Assembly (NCBI RefSeq): GCF_902859895.1
Contig: NZ_CADIKM010000002.1
Coordinates: 1-64,000, forward strand
Direction: 5' to 3'
DNA length: 64,000 bases
Origin: Pararobbsia alpina
Lineage (GTDB): Bacteria; Pseudomonadota; Gammaproteobacteria; Burkholderiales; Burkholderiaceae
Shown here: piece by piece, positions 9,361-19,399 of the stretch
Position numbering within the stretch: the stretch's first letter is position 1
Layout: the number at the start of each line of letters is the position of its first letter
The notes under the pieces: generated by a model
The model's input: the letters and a program-made list of their open reading frames with translations, nothing else
Told to the model about the DNA's origin: nothing
Database searches by the model: none
Position numbers and translations under genes: made by a program

Positions 9361-9729
9361 TCACTTCGCCGGTGCACCCGCGAGGATCCAGGTGACCACC
9401 GTCCGGATGTCGGCATCGCTCATGCCAGGATGTGAAGGCATCGGAATCGGCCCCCAAACGCCCGAACCGCCATTCTTGACGACCTTCTCGAGCCGTGCGC
9501 CCGCGCCCGGGTCGTTCTTGTACTTGGCAGCGATGTCCGCATAAGCCGGCCCGATCAGCTTCTGAGTGGCCGAATGGCAACTCGCGCACGCATTGGCTTT
9601 GTAAATCGCCTGCGCAGCGGCCGCATTAACGGCCGCCTGCGCACTTTGCATCGGTACTACCGCGCCGCCCACGGCAAACATCGCCGCAATCATCAAAGCG
9701 CGAACCCCGTATTTCTTTTCCTTCGTCAT
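9361..9729 (-). CDS. Small periplasmic class I c-type cytochrome
   Basis: 122 residues. An N-terminal signal peptide (hydrophobic core ALMIAAMFAVGGAVV, cleavage near SAQAA) is followed by one heme site, CASCH, at residues 48-52. The axial Met is in PIPMPSH or the nearby PGMSDADI, and the protein ends with the usual VTWILAGAPAK helix. It resembles cytochrome c551/c552-like electron carriers of about 80-90 mature residues. It would shuttle electrons in the periplasm. It follows the BON lipoprotein gene on the same strand with a 43-nt gap. The exact redox partner cannot be told from the sequence. Confidence 0.9.
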   Translation of the reverse strand: MTKEKKYGVRALMIAAMFAVGGAVVPMQSAQAAVNAAAAQAIYKANACASCHSATQKLIGPAYADIAAKYKNDPGAGARLEKVVKNGGSGVWGPIPMPSHPGMSDADIRTVVTWILAGAPAK

Positions 9730-9772
9730 CTAATCTCTCACAGACTCTCTATTGATCTCTTACACAAACAAG

Positions 9773-10600
9773 CTATTGCACTGCCTTATTTGGATTACCC
9801 GGCTGGACCGGCGATGCGTTCTTCACAGGCGCCGGTGCCTGACTGTCGATCGACTGCGACGTCACGCCGCTGTCCGGCACGGCCCCGGTCGTCACGCCAT
9901 CGTCAGCCGCCGGCACTGTAGCAGGTGCGCCGTCCGTCGGTGCAGCAGTGGCGGGCGCGCCGCTCGCCGCGGCGTTCTGATCTCCGCCCAGCGACAGACG
10001 CTGCGCATCGGCCGGCGAGATGTACTGGAATACCTTGACCACCTGCACGACACCAGTCACGCGGCTCGCGGCATCGGCACCCTTGTCGCCCTCGGACTGG
10101 GTCACGAGCCCCATCAAATAGACCTTGCCCCCCTCAGTCACGACCTTGAAATAGTTCGAACCCAGATCCTTCTCGGTAAACAACGCAGCCTTCACCTTGC
10201 TCGTGATGTAAGCATCCGACGAACGCCCGCTGAAAGAACTCGGCGGTCCGATGGTCAGTTCGTTGATGATGCCGTGCACGTTATCGATGTTGCGCACGAT
10301 CGCTTCGGCCTTGCGTTTGTCCCCTTCGGTCGGCACTTCACCGGTCAACAGCACGCGACGGTTGAATACGGTCACGTCCATATGGGCGTCGTCGGGCATG
10401 TCGCCGATAAACGTGGACTGGGTCTTGGCCTGGATCTCGCGATCCTCGGTCTGCGAGCCGACTGAACGCCGGTCGGTCGCGACCAACGCGCCACCGCCCG
10501 CCGCGCCGACGACGAGTAACGGGCATCCCTGCAGGCAGGCGCACAAACTGGCGGTGAGCGCGGCGGTGCAGAGCGCTTTGGTCAAGCGGGTAGCGGTCAT
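9773..10600 (-). CDS. BON-domain outer-membrane lipoprotein (DolP/YraP-like)
   Basis: 275 residues from the ATG at 10600, which has GAGGAG upstream; the open frame extends farther but the lipoprotein start is here. The leader has a lipobox LQGC around residue 26. Two BON domains follow: IQAKTQSTFIGDM to ELTIGP, and DAYITSKVKAALF to VVKVFQYI, the dual-BON layout of DolP (YraP), a lipoprotein that supports outer-membrane integrity. Unlike Escherichia coli DolP, it has an extra Ala/Pro-rich tail of about 90 residues, probably disordered. It is read with diaA upstream and cytochrome c downstream; the order yraN-diaA-dolP is a common betaproteobacterial block. Confidence 0.88.
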   Translation of the reverse strand: MTATRLTKALCTAALTASLCACLQGCPLLVVGAAGGGALVATDRRSVGSQTEDREIQAKTQSTFIGDMPDDAHMDVTVFNRRVLLTGEVPTEGDKRKAEAIVRNIDNVHGIINELTIGPPSSFSGRSSDAYITSKVKAALFTEKDLGSNYFKVVTEGGKVYLMGLVTQSEGDKGADAASRVTGVVQVVKVFQYISPADAQRLSLGGDQNAAASGAPATAAPTDGAPATVPAADDGVTTGAVPDSGVTSQSIDSQAPAPVKNASPVQPGNPNKAVQ

Positions 10601-10634
10601 CGGGTCGCTCTCCTCGAAAGGATCATGTAAAAGG

Positions 10635-11312
<678 letters not shown>

Positions 11313-11440
11313 CTATAAGAAGAAGTTGCGAGTGTACCGCACTCGTTGCTGCATTCGATGCGCGAGACGCACAAGGGTTCCATCGGCAAACGCCGCGGAG
11401 CAATAGGCTCGCCTGGTCTCCGACCGGGCTCATCACCCGA

Positions 11441-11791
11441 CTACAACGTCGCATCGAACGCGTTGGGCACCCACTCGATGCGTCCGTCCTCGAATGCAAC
11501 AACATCGAAGCGGCATCGCGGCGGACGATTCTGATAACGCAACAGAAAGCTTCGCGCGGCAAGCTGGACGCGTGCCCGCTTGTGGGCGTCGATCGATCCA
11601 AGCGCGCCACCAAATCGCGAACTGCGTCGCGCACGAACCTCGACGAAGATCAGCATCCCAGCCTCGTCACGCATCACGAGGTCAATCTCGCCAAAGCGGT
11701 AGCGGACATTGCGCGCAATACAATGCAGTCCGCGTGCTTCGAGATACTCGCAAGCGGTGTCTTCATAACGGCGGCCTGCATCGATCGACAT
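11441..11791 (-). CDS. yraN: YraN family (UPF0102) endonuclease-like protein
   Basis: 116 residues from ATG 11791. It shows the YraN signature: RRYEDTACEYLEARGLHCIA, NVRYRFGEIDLVMRD (nuclease-type Asp in GEIDLV) and LIFVEVRARRS (VEV motif), followed by K-x-R and CRFDVVAF. The fold is restriction-endonuclease-like; the exact cell role is not known. The open frame runs farther upstream, across the rsmI gene on the other strand, but only this part is real. It is divergent from rsmI with 21 nt between the ATGs. Confidence 0.92.
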   Translation of the reverse strand: MSIDAGRRYEDTACEYLEARGLHCIARNVRYRFGEIDLVMRDEAGMLIFVEVRARRSSRFGGALGSIDAHKRARVQLAARSFLLRYQNRPPRCRFDVVAFEDGRIEWVPNAFDATL

Positions 11792-11812
11792 CTTCGTTCT
11801 CCATGGCCTGCG

Positions 11813-12775
11813 ATGCGCGTGGCACAATTCCATGGGCCGCGACGCGGCCCCAGCCTCCAGGACCCCGCCGTGCCCGACCTGTTCGACCTCGCCCGCCAGC
11901 AGCATTACCCCGAAGCCGCGCTCTTCGTCGTTGCGACGCCGATCGGCAATCTTGCCGACATCACGCTGCGCGCCCTGCACGTGCTGACGATCGTCGACCG
12001 TATCGCCGCGGAAGACACACGCAACACCCAGCAGATGCTCACGCGTTACGGCATCGAAAAGCCCACGCTCGCGGTCCATGAACACAACGAACGCGAGGCC
12101 GCCGAGCGGGTGATCGAATACCTGCGCGCAGGCGAACGCCTTGCCTATGTGTCGGATGCCGGGACGCCCGGCGTCTCCGATCCAGGCTCGCGGCTCGTCG
12201 AAGCCGTGCGCGCGGCCGGACTTGTAGTGGTACCGATCCCGGGCGCAAGTGCGCTCGTCACGGCGCTCTCGGTCGCGGGTGCGTGGGCCAGCAGCTTTAC
12301 GTTTATTGGCTTTCTGCCTGCGAAAGCCCGACAACGAAGCGATGCACTGCAGGCACTTGCGGCTTCGCCCCATGCGCTCGTGTTCTATGAGGCACCACAC
12401 CGGGTCGTCGATACCGTCGCTGCGCTCGCCGAAACGCTCGGCGGCGATCGCAAGCTCCTGATTGCACGGGAGCTTACGAAGTTACATGAGGCGCTTCACG
12501 TATGCACCCTGGCCGAAGGGCCAATCTTTCTGAGAGCCGATCCGAACCGTCAGCGCGGTGAATTTGTATTGGTCGTTGAAGGACACACGGTCTCGGATGA
12601 CGGCGCAACAAACGCGCACGATGCAACGCTCAAGGCGCTGCTCGATGCCCTGCCGGTCAGCGCCGCCGTCAAGCTTGCGGTCACGCTGACCGGCGCGCCG
12701 CGCAACGAGTTGTATGCGCGCGCCCTGGTGCTCAAAGGCGAGTCAAACGAAGACGGCGAACAAGCCGACGGTTGA
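11813..12775 (+). CDS. rsmI: 16S rRNA (cytidine(1402)-2'-O)-methyltransferase RsmI
   Basis: A class III SAM methyltransferase that methylates the 2'-O of C1402 in 16S rRNA. Signatures are VATPIGNLADITLRAL, ERLAYVSDAGTPGVSDPG, VPIPGASALVTALS, TFIGFLPAK and VFYEAPHRV, and the C-terminal helical part has the usual KLAVTLTGAPRNELYARAL. 320 residues from ATG 11813. A start at GTG 11870 (VPDLFDLARQQ) would leave 78 nt instead of 21 nt to the divergent yraN and may be the true start. A strong bidirectional terminator follows. Confidence 0.93.
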   Translation: MRVAQFHGPRRGPSLQDPAVPDLFDLARQQHYPEAALFVVATPIGNLADITLRALHVLTIVDRIAAEDTRNTQQMLTRYGIEKPTLAVHEHNEREAAERVIEYLRAGERLAYVSDAGTPGVSDPGSRLVEAVRAAGLVVVPIPGASALVTALSVAGAWASSFTFIGFLPAKARQRSDALQALAASPHALVFYEAPHRVVDTVAALAETLGGDRKLLIARELTKLHEALHVCTLAEGPIFLRADPNRQRGEFVLVVEGHTVSDDGATNAHDATLKALLDALPVSAAVKLAVTLTGAPRNELYARALVLKGESNEDGEQADG

Positions 12776-12819
12776 TTGGCCTTTACCGATACGGATGGCA
12801 AGTCGGTATTCCAACGCAA

Positions 12820-12851
12820 AAAGGCCGCTGCCCGGGAGGGCAGCGGCCTTT
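12820..12851. terminator. Bidirectional terminator between rsmI and rlpA
   Basis: A 14-bp stem AAAGGCCGCTGCCC with a 4-nt loop; A and T runs flank both sides, so it can end both convergent genes (rsmI and rlpA). Confidence 0.85.
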
Positions 12852-12903
12852 GGAATTCATCGCCAGAAGTCCGAAAGGCGCTCGCAACGAGCGCCCGATC
12901 ACC

Positions 12904-13575
12904 CTATCGCGAAGCCAGCGACTCGGTCTGCGCAGCGAGCGCTTCGGTGCCTTCGGTGTTTGACAAGCCTTGCAGCTTCACCGCGCCAGTACCGGCGCGC
13001 TGCATGCCGAGAGCCAGTGCCGCGGCACGCGACAAGTCGATGATCCGGCCACGAAAGTACGGGCCGCGGTCGTTGATCTTGACCACGACCGATTTGCCAT
13101 TCTTGACGTTGGTAACGCGAACGTAAGACGACATCGGCAAGGTCCGGTGAGCGGCCGTCATGGCGTCCATGTCATAGCGCTCGCCGCTCGCGGTCTTGCG
13201 GCCGTTGAAGCGTGGACCGTACCAGGAAGCGCGGCCATTCTGGGCAAAGGTCGAAACATCCGGGGAGGCACTCAGCGGCTTGCCATCAAGCGTGCTCGGC
13301 GGATCGTTCGCAGGGGGCAACGCCTCGGCAACAGAAGTGAAGGTCGATCCGATGTCCGCACTGGGCACATTGCTTGCCCGCGCGTTCGACGTGGCGAACA
13401 TGACGGGGTGGTCGTGGGTCGCGCTGGCCTGGTCGATGCCGTTGGGCGGGGTTACGCAAGCCACCAGGGCGAAGGAACCCGTGAGGGCCAGCAGACGCCA
13501 GCGCAGACGTGCCCGGAGGCGCGACGTGGCGGCGCGCAACTGCTCCAGACGGCGATGCTTGAAGTGAAGCTTCAT
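12904..13575 (-). CDS. rlpA: RlpA septal-ring lipoprotein (double-psi beta-barrel lytic transglycosylase)
   Basis: About 223 residues from ATG 13575 (MKLHFKHRRLEQ). A basic leader with LLALTGSFALVAC gives a lipobox (LVAC). After a low-complexity linker the DPBB domain runs from NGRASWYGPRFNGRKT through TASGERYD, MTAAHRTLPM, VVVKINDRGPY to RIIDLSRAAALALGM. This is the peptidoglycan-binding/lytic domain that cuts naked glycans at division sites. The usual C-terminal SPOR domain is absent, so it is a short form. Activity is inferred by family. Confidence 0.88.
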   Translation of the reverse strand: MKLHFKHRRLEQLRAATSRLRARLRWRLLALTGSFALVACVTPPNGIDQASATHDHPVMFATSNARASNVPSADIGSTFTSVAEALPPANDPPSTLDGKPLSASPDVSTFAQNGRASWYGPRFNGRKTASGERYDMDAMTAAHRTLPMSSYVRVTNVKNGKSVVVKINDRGPYFRGRIIDLSRAAALALGMQRAGTGAVKLQGLSNTEGTEALAAQTESLASR

Positions 13576-14217
13576 AGACGTGTCAATCAACGATAGGCGA
13601 GCCTCTGCAACAGCAACGTCGTTCGCAGGGACTCAAAGGCGCACGAAAACGGTGACCCCGGCCCGGCTCACGCCGTGCTTCAAGGTGCCTGTAGAGCACT
13701 CACCGACAATCGTCGACGGCCTTCCGGCCGAGCTTTGCCTAATTAATTTCACGTCTGGCAGCCACTCTCCTAGCGGCACAACCAGACACCCATACGTTGT
13801 CGCCTGACATCGCCGTACCGCAATGGGGCACGCACGACCGAGCAGTCCTGGTCACCACACGGCGACCGAAGATGCGACAACTTTTAGGCTCCGACCGGTT
13901 GTTCTTTGGCGAACGCGGCAATTGGGCCGCCCGGAAGGAACGTGTTACATCGAAAATCGATGCTTGGTATTGCCTTGCCCGAGGATTCTGAGTCCCGCGT
14001 GACACGACAAAATTTTGAAAAGCCATAAGGCTTTTGAAGGGCCGCCCCGAACATGCGACCTATGGTCGACTGTTGGGCCCAGCAGACTTGCTCAATTAGT
14101 GTGCAAGTGAGACGCCATTATACCCAATAACAAAAAACGTGCTGCGTACGCAAAATTGCCGCAGCCGGTAACAGTTTCGAGCATGTCCTGCTCAACGGTC
14201 GATGAATCGCTTCCACC
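13576..14217. other. Intergenic region between rlpA and the ECF sigma gene
   Basis: About 640 nt without a convincing gene; the open frame at 13739-14026 has no coding features. A 7-bp hairpin AAAAGCC-ATAA-GGCTTTT (14018-14035) may end transcription from the sigma-factor side. The right part next to rlpA should hold its promoter. Confidence 0.4.
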
Positions 14218-15333
14218 TCAGCACGCTTCGAGTACACCGGCCCCCGCTCGAAACGCTCGGGAAATTGCTGCCCGAGGATCGAACCGCCGGTTGACGGCAC
14301 GCAAATGCGCGGGCATTCCCGTCAGGTAGCAGCGGCCGATCCAGTCGCCACGCGCCTCGACATAGAGGATCGCGACGATCTCGCACTCGTGGATGAGGGC
14401 AATGCCACAACGGCCGTTGAATGCCATCAATTCGGCCCCTAAGTTGCGGTCGCTCGCTGCGGCGAGGCGGTCGGCAAGCATCGCACATGAGGTGCGGATG
14501 CCGAACTCGTCCGCCGTATGCTCATCCGGCAAGGCCATCACCGCTTGCGCATCCTTGGCCATGAGCCTGATGCAGGCCCCGGCCGCCACATGCTCATCCG
14601 GCAAGGCCATCACCACCTGCGCGTCCTCGGCCATGAGCCCGATGAAAGCCTCCTTGTCCTGGCTTTCGATCGCATCACGCAGGCGTTCGAGGAGATGTTG
14701 CGGGACATCCGCCCGACCCGACCGAGGCTGTCGTCCCGCATCGATGCCGCGCAGGCGCGCTTTCGCGCGATGGACAATCTGCCGACATCCCGGGGCGGTC
14801 TTCGCAAGCACGAGGCCGATTTCGGAATACCCGCAGTCAAACGCCTCATGCAAGACAAGTGCTGCGCGCTCCTCGGGCGATAACCGTTCAAGCAACAACA
14901 GCAGGCCGTATGAAAGCTCGGACGTCCGCGATACAACTGCCTCGGCCGAGGGCGCAAATTCCTCCAGCCAGGGCTCCGGCCAAAATGTTGCAGCCTGACC
15001 TACACTTTCGAGCTGGAGGCGTCGCAAGCGATCGATCGACAAACGCGTGGCCACGGTCGTCAGCCACGCAGCCGGTATTCGAACCTCGGACAGATCGGCC
15101 GCGTGCCACTTCAGATACGTTTCCTGCACGACATCTTCAGCTTCGGCCCGGCTGCCCAGCATTCGGTATGCGATCGACAGCAGGCGCCGTCTCGAATCTT
15201 CAAACGCTGCCTGCTTCGTGTCATCAAGGTTGGCTTCAACGCCACCGTCCTCGCCACCGTCAGTTGCACCTTCCTTGTTGCTATGAGCCTCGCCACCTTT
15301 GGCGACCGTCTTGTTGTTAAGTCCTTCCGACAT
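14218..15333 (-). CDS. ECF41-type sigma factor with C-terminal SnoaL-like domain
   Basis: 371 residues. Region 2 is RRRLLSIAYRMLGSRAEAED with VVQETYLKWHAA, and region 4 is RLSPEERAALVLHEAFDC with YSEIGLVLAKT. A linker FWPEPWLEEF resembles the WLPEP motif of the ECF41 family. The C-terminal SnoaL-like domain is expected to sense or tune activity without a separate anti-sigma factor. A 72-bp in-frame tandem duplication inserts 24 residues (LMAEDAQVVMALPDEHVAAG and copy) in this domain, an oddity. The partner oxidoreductase or carboxymuconolactone decarboxylase gene that usually lies beside ECF41 is not seen. The acidic N-terminal extension of about 40 residues may mean the real start is later. 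Confidence 0.8.
   Translation of the reverse strand: MSEGLNNKTVAKGGEAHSNKEGATDGGEDGGVEANLDDTKQAAFEDSRRRLLSIAYRMLGSRAEAEDVVQETYLKWHAADLSEVRIPAAWLTTVATRLSIDRLRRLQLESVGQAATFWPEPWLEEFAPSAEAVVSRTSELSYGLLLLLERLSPEERAALVLHEAFDCGYSEIGLVLAKTAPGCRQIVHRAKARLRGIDAGRQPRSGRADVPQHLLERLRDAIESQDKEAFIGLMAEDAQVVMALPDEHVAAGACIRLMAKDAQAVMALPDEHTADEFGIRTSCAMLADRLAAASDRNLGAELMAFNGRCGIALIHECEIVAILYVEARGDWIGRCYLTGMPAHLRAVNRRFDPRAAISRAFRAGAGVLEAC
14521..14664. repeat. 72-bp in-frame tandem duplication inside the sigma gene
   Basis: Copy 1 is 14521-14592 and copy 2 14593-14664, most alike over the first 53 bases. Both keep the frame, giving 24 extra residues around the DAQ-VVMALPDEH segment. Divergence of several bases shows it is not a very recent event. 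Confidence 0.85.
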
Positions 15334-15585
15334 AGGTGCTCTCCGGGACCATTGATTTCACAGTAGACGAACCAAAACGGCCAGGTGTGACAGTTTGTGC
15401 CAGATTCTTTCAGGCCTTGACATTCATGCGGATACGGCGTCCGGCTGGCATAGCCCAATGCTGGAACGTCGACTCGCCGTTCCAAATGTCACGCCAGAGC
15501 GTCTTCGTTCGTCAAGCTCGCAGGTTCACGAAAGACAACGTGATCCCAAGCAACGCTCGACACGAAACGCCCATACGAGACACCC

Positions 15586-16251
15586 ATGCGACCCACCCTG
15601 CACTCACCCGCCTATCCCTTCCCATACGGGTCGGACACCGCACCCCGTTTATCATCGCCAGACAACCTCGGCCTCATTCCCACCGTCATCGAGCAATCGG
15701 GTCGCGGCGAGCGAGCCTATGACATCTACTCTCGCCTGCTACGCGAACGCATCATCTTCCTGGTCGGGCCGGTCACCGAGCAGACGGCGAATGTGATCGT
15801 CGCCCAGTTGCTATTCCTCGAATCGGAGAATCCCGAGAAGGATATCTCGCTCTACATCAACTCGCCGGGCGGCTCGGTCTACGACGGGCTCGCAATCTAC
15901 GACACGATGCAGTTCATCAAGCCGAACGTCTCGACGCTCTGCACGGGTTTCGCCGCAAGCATGGGCAGCTTCCTGCTAGCGGCCGGGCATAAGGGCAAGC
16001 GCTTCGCGCTGCCGAATGCGCGGATCATGATTCATCAGCCATCAGGCGGCTCGCAGGGGCCCGCCGCGGATGTCGAGATCCAGGCGCGCGAAGTCCTGTT
16101 TCTGCGCGAACGCCTCAACACGATGCTGGCCGAACGCACGAGCAAAACGGTCGCGCAGATCGAACTGGACACCGATCGCGACAACTTCATGTCGGCGGCA
16201 GGGGCCAAGGAATATGGATTGATCGACGACGTGCTGACAGTGCGCGCGTGA
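15586..16251 (+). CDS. clpP: ATP-dependent Clp protease proteolytic subunit
   Basis: 221 residues with the full catalytic triad: Ser in [14 protein letters not shown], His in [10 protein letters not shown], and Asp in [29 protein letters not shown] and [10 protein letters not shown] match the core ClpP. It forms the barrel-shaped protease chambers that work with ClpX or ClpA. The N-terminal extension up to about [13 protein letters not shown] is longer than usual and may be processed. The gene stands alone: neither tig upstream nor clpX downstream is in the window, so this is probably a second ClpP or a displaced one. The neighbouring ECF41 gene is divergent. Confidence 0.9.
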   Translation: MRPTLHSPAYPFPYGSDTAPRLSSPDNLGLIPTVIEQSGRGERAYDIYSRLLRERIIFLVGPVTEQTANVIVAQLLFLESENPEKDISLYINSPGGSVYDGLAIYDTMQFIKPNVSTLCTGFAASMGSFLLAAGHKGKRFALPNARIMIHQPSGGSQGPAADVEIQAREVLFLRERLNTMLAERTSKTVAQIELDTDRDNFMSAAGAKEYGLIDDVLTVRA

Positions 16252-16362
16252 AGCTTTTCGGTCCGCGCCGCTACAATGCCGCTTTGCATACCGAGCTGTC
16301 AGGCCCGTCGCGATCCTCGCGTGCGCGGCTTGCCGGCTCCTGTCATGGCGGTGGATATCCGG

Positions 16363-16980
16363 ATGAGTGTCGAGATCTATGTCAGCACCGATGTCGAAGC
16401 GGATGGCCCGATTCCGGGTCCGCACTCGATGCTGAGCTTCGCGTCGGCCGCGTACACGGCCGACAAACAGTTGATCGCCACCTTCAGCGCGAATCTCGAA
16501 ACGCTGCCCGGGGCGAGCGCCCATCCGATCCAGGAAGCCTGGTGGAAGACGCAGCCCGACGCGTGGGCGGCCTGCCGGCTCAATCTCCAGGCGCCCGAGA
16601 CGGCGTTGCCGGCCTATGTCGCCTGGGTCGAAAAGCTGCCGGGCAAGCCGGTGTTCGTCGCCTATCCGGCCGGATTCGATTTCACGTATATGTTCTGGTA
16701 CATGATGCGCTTTGCGCAGCGCTGCCCGTTCTCGTGGTCGGCGCTCGACATCAAGACGCTCGCGTTCGCGATGACGGGGCTGCCCTATCGCAAGAGCATC
16801 AAGCCGCGCCTGCCCGCAAGCTGGTTCGATCCGCATCCGCACACGCATGTCGCCCTCGACGATGCGATCGAACAGGGGGCGTTGTTCTGCAATATGCTGG
16901 CCGAACTCCGCAAACGCGAAGCCCGTCTTGCCGCGTTCGACGCTCAATCGCCGCCGGCAGCCGACGAGCAATCCGCCTAG
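16363..16980 (+). CDS. DEDD-type 3'-5' exonuclease family protein
   Basis: 205 residues from ATG 16363 ([10 protein letters not shown]); an earlier ATG at 16345 is possible. Metal-binding residues fit the DEDD nucleases: D and E in [10 protein letters not shown] in [12 protein letters not shown], and H/D in [13 protein letters not shown]. Many Burkholderiales carry this small conserved exonuclease-like protein near ClpP-type genes. It probably trims RNA or DNA 3' ends; the substrate is unknown. It lies 111 nt after clpP and converges with the glycosyltransferase gene. Confidence 0.75.
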   Translation: MSVEIYVSTDVEADGPIPGPHSMLSFASAAYTADKQLIATFSANLETLPGASAHPIQEAWWKTQPDAWAACRLNLQAPETALPAYVAWVEKLPGKPVFVAYPAGFDFTYMFWYMMRFAQRCPFSWSALDIKTLAFAMTGLPYRKSIKPRLPASWFDPHPHTHVALDDAIEQGALFCNMLAELRKREARLAAFDAQSPPAADEQSA

Positions 16981-16987
16981 GTTCAAC

Positions 16988-18286
16988 TCAAACCTGTTCA
17001 GGCACGGCCGACGCTTTCCCGGATGCGCTCTCGAGCGCACGGCCGATCGCGGTATCCACCACATCGAGATAAGCCGTCTCGCTAAAGCGCGATCTCGCGA
17101 CTTCTCGGCCCTGCAGCGCGAGCTCGCGTGCCATCTCCGGATCGCGGCGCAGGTTCTCGAGCGCCCGGCTCAACGCGGGTGCATCGCCGGGTGGTGTCAG
17201 CAAACCCGTCATATGGTCGTCGATGATCTCCGTCACGCCACCCGCCCGCGCGGCGATCACGGGTTTGCCGGCGAGCATGCCCTCGACCACGACTCGTCCG
17301 AACGGCTCGGGCGCGACGGAGGCATGCACGATCACGTCCATCGCCGCCATCCAGCCGGGGATGTCGTGCTGGAATCCCACAAAATGCACACGAGACTGCA
17401 ATCCATGCCGCGCGACCCACTCGCGCAGCTCGGCCTCATAGGCATCCTCGCCGAACAGCGCCGCGCCGACCAGCACGACATGCACCTCGGGCAGCCGGGT
17501 CGGCCGTTCCGTCGATCGGTTGCCGCGGTCGCCCACGCCGCCGAACGCGCGCCGCTGGAGTGCACCGTGTTCGCCAAGCAGCAATTGCGCGACCGCCTCG
17601 AGCAGCACGTGCTGGCCTTTCCAGTGTGCGAGCCGACTGAACTGTCCGACACACCACGCATCCGTCGGTACACCGATCGCCGCGCGCAGGGCCCGGCGTT
17701 GCGTATTGACGGTCAAGTCGAAAGGTACTGGGTCGATGCCGTTATAAGCGAGTTCGAGCGGCAGGTTGTGTCTCGCGGTCAGCGTCCGCAGCGCATCGGC
17801 GACGGCCTCCGAGTTGACGATCGTCACGTTTGCGAGCGGCGTCAGCATGCGTACGACGTGCAACTGAAAGGGTCCGAAATGATCGCGGCTCAGGATGTCG
17901 TGGAGAAACCAGACCACGGGTCTGCGCACGAAAAGCTTCGCTAGCGTACCGAGTACAAAGGCCTTCTGCGTGTTCAGATAGATCAGGTCGTAACCGCGCG
18001 CGAGCCTTGCGAGCGCACGGATCTGCCTGAGAACCGGAAAGCTCGCGCGAAGCGCCAAGATCACGGCACCGGTCTTGCGCACGCTGGACACACGCGCATC
18101 GGCAAGCAAATGGACTGTGACGCCCGCGGCTTCGAGTTTCTCGCGAAAGGGGCCGTCCTGAAGCAGGACGACCGCACTGCGCTCCCGGTGCCGAACCGCG
18201 ACGGGCAGCAATGCGAGTTCGCCCCCACCCAGTTCGCCGCTTTGATCGACAAACAGGATTCGCGCACGTGTCATCGTGATTGGCAT
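16988..18286 (-). CDS. Glycosyltransferase family 4 (GT-B), exopolysaccharide assembly
   Basis: 432 residues. N-terminal Gly-rich QSGELGGGELALLPVA, then the GT4 C-terminal domain with QFSRLAHWKGQHVLLEA, VHFVGFQHDIPGWMAAMDV and the nucleotide-sugar motif PEPFGRVVVEGML (E-x7-E) followed by RAGGVTEII. It has an insertion after GEHGALQRRAFGG (around residues 240-262), unusual for GT4. The start has AGGAG upstream. It is the last gene of the minus-strand Wzx-propeller group, 12 nt after the previous gene. It would add one sugar to the lipid-linked repeat unit at the inner-membrane face. Donor and linkage unknown. Confidence 0.85.
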   Translation of the reverse strand: MPITMTRARILFVDQSGELGGGELALLPVAVRHRERSAVVLLQDGPFREKLEAAGVTVHLLADARVSSVRKTGAVILALRASFPVLRQIRALARLARGYDLIYLNTQKAFVLGTLAKLFVRRPVVWFLHDILSRDHFGPFQLHVVRMLTPLANVTIVNSEAVADALRTLTARHNLPLELAYNGIDPVPFDLTVNTQRRALRAAIGVPTDAWCVGQFSRLAHWKGQHVLLEAVAQLLLGEHGALQRRAFGGVGDRGNRSTERPTRLPEVHVVLVGAALFGEDAYEAELREWVARHGLQSRVHFVGFQHDIPGWMAAMDVIVHASVAPEPFGRVVVEGMLAGKPVIAARAGGVTEIIDDHMTGLLTPPGDAPALSRALENLRRDPEMARELALQGREVARSRFSETAYLDVVDTAIGRALESASGKASAVPEQV

Positions 18287-18298
18287 TCGTGCAGGCTC

Positions 18299-19399
18299 CT
18301 ATCTTCCCGACGATTCGAATGAAGGGTCCGCGCGCTGACTCGCGCGTGCGGCCAGCGATGCTCGATAAATGTCGAGGTATTCATGGTGCATGCGCTCGAC
18401 GCTGAGCCGTTCGATGCCGACGCGCGCCCGCTGGCGCCAGGTCTCTCGCAGCACCGCATCGTCGAGCAGCGAAACCAGAGCCTCGGCCAGCGCGGCCGGA
18501 TTGTCCGGGGCGACGAGCTGGCCGGCCTTGCCTCCATCGAGCGCCGCGAACGAACCGCCCGAGCGGACCGCGACGATTGCGCAGCCGGCCTCGCGCGCCT
18601 CGTTGAGCACCACGGGCCATGCGTCATGAGCCGCCGCAAGCGCGAACACATCGGCCTCGGCGAAATACCCACGCGGATCCGGCACGAAGCCCTCGAAATG
18701 CACACGCCCGGCGATGCGCAGTGAAGCGGCCAGCTCTTCGAGCCGGGCGCGATCCGATCCATCGCCGATCAGGTAGAGATGGGCATCAGGATGCGTGGCG
18801 AGCGTCAACGCAAACGCCGGCATGAGTTCGAAGGCGCCTTTACGTTCGACGAGTCCCGCGACTGTCACGACGTTCGGATGTTCGAGCACGACAGGTGCCG
18901 GGGGCGCTGCGAAACGCCGCGAGCCGGCTGTGCCGCTTGCGACCACACGGATCCGATCGGCCGGTATGCCACGGCGAATCAGGGGTGCGATGTCCTCGAG
19001 ATTCATCACGACCACCACATCGCCAGCGCCCATTGCGCGTGACGACTTCTGATATTCGTCCTGCACGGTGACGATCAATGCATAGTCGCCCCCCATCGCG
19101 GCCAGCCGCGCCACCACGGCGCCCGTGAGCATGTGAGCGTGCACGATCTCGGGCTGCGCGCGCGCGAGCACGGTCCTGAAGCGCGCCAGCATGGCCGGTA
19201 GCGCAAACACGTTCTTGCGCTGAACCAGCCGGATATGGACAACCCGGTGCGCTGCGAGCAGTGACTCGTAATGTCCGCCGCTCGAAGCGACGGCCACGTG
19301 ATGACCTTCGTCGGCCTGCACGCAGGCGAGATCGACCATCGCGTTGACAGCGCCCGAGCCGATCGTGTCAGCGTGGTTCGCGAGGTGGAGGATTTTCAC
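18299..19399 (-). CDS. Glycosyltransferase family 4 (GT-B)
   Basis: 366 residues from GTG 19399 (VKILHLANHAD), which overlaps the flippase stop as GTGA; an in-frame ATG at 19417 is the alternative. It has GSGAVNAMVDLAC near the N-terminus, VTVAGLVERKGAFELMPA, FEGFVPDPRGYFAEADVF and DAWPVVLNEARE in the place of the E-x7-E motif, with Asp for the first Glu. It fits a second sugar-adding enzyme of the polysaccharide. It is translationally coupled to the Wzx gene. Donor and acceptor are not predictable. Confidence 0.83.
   Translation of the reverse strand: MKILHLANHADTIGSGAVNAMVDLACVQADEGHHVAVASSGGHYESLLAAHRVVHIRLVQRKNVFALPAMLARFRTVLARAQPEIVHAHMLTGAVVARLAAMGGDYALIVTVQDEYQKSSRAMGAGDVVVVMNLEDIAPLIRRGIPADRIRVVASGTAGSRRFAAPPAPVVLEHPNVVTVAGLVERKGAFELMPAFALTLATHPDAHLYLIGDGSDRARLEELAASLRIAGRVHFEGFVPDPRGYFAEADVFALAAAHDAWPVVLNEAREAGCAIVAVRSGGSFAALDGGKAGQLVAPDNPAALAEALVSLLDDAVLRETWRQRARVGIERLSVERMHHEYLDIYRASLAARASQRADPSFESSGR

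Noticed and set aside
11792-12400. Upstream extension of the yraN frame
   Set aside because: It is antisense to rsmI and has no family features; YraN begins at ATG 11791.
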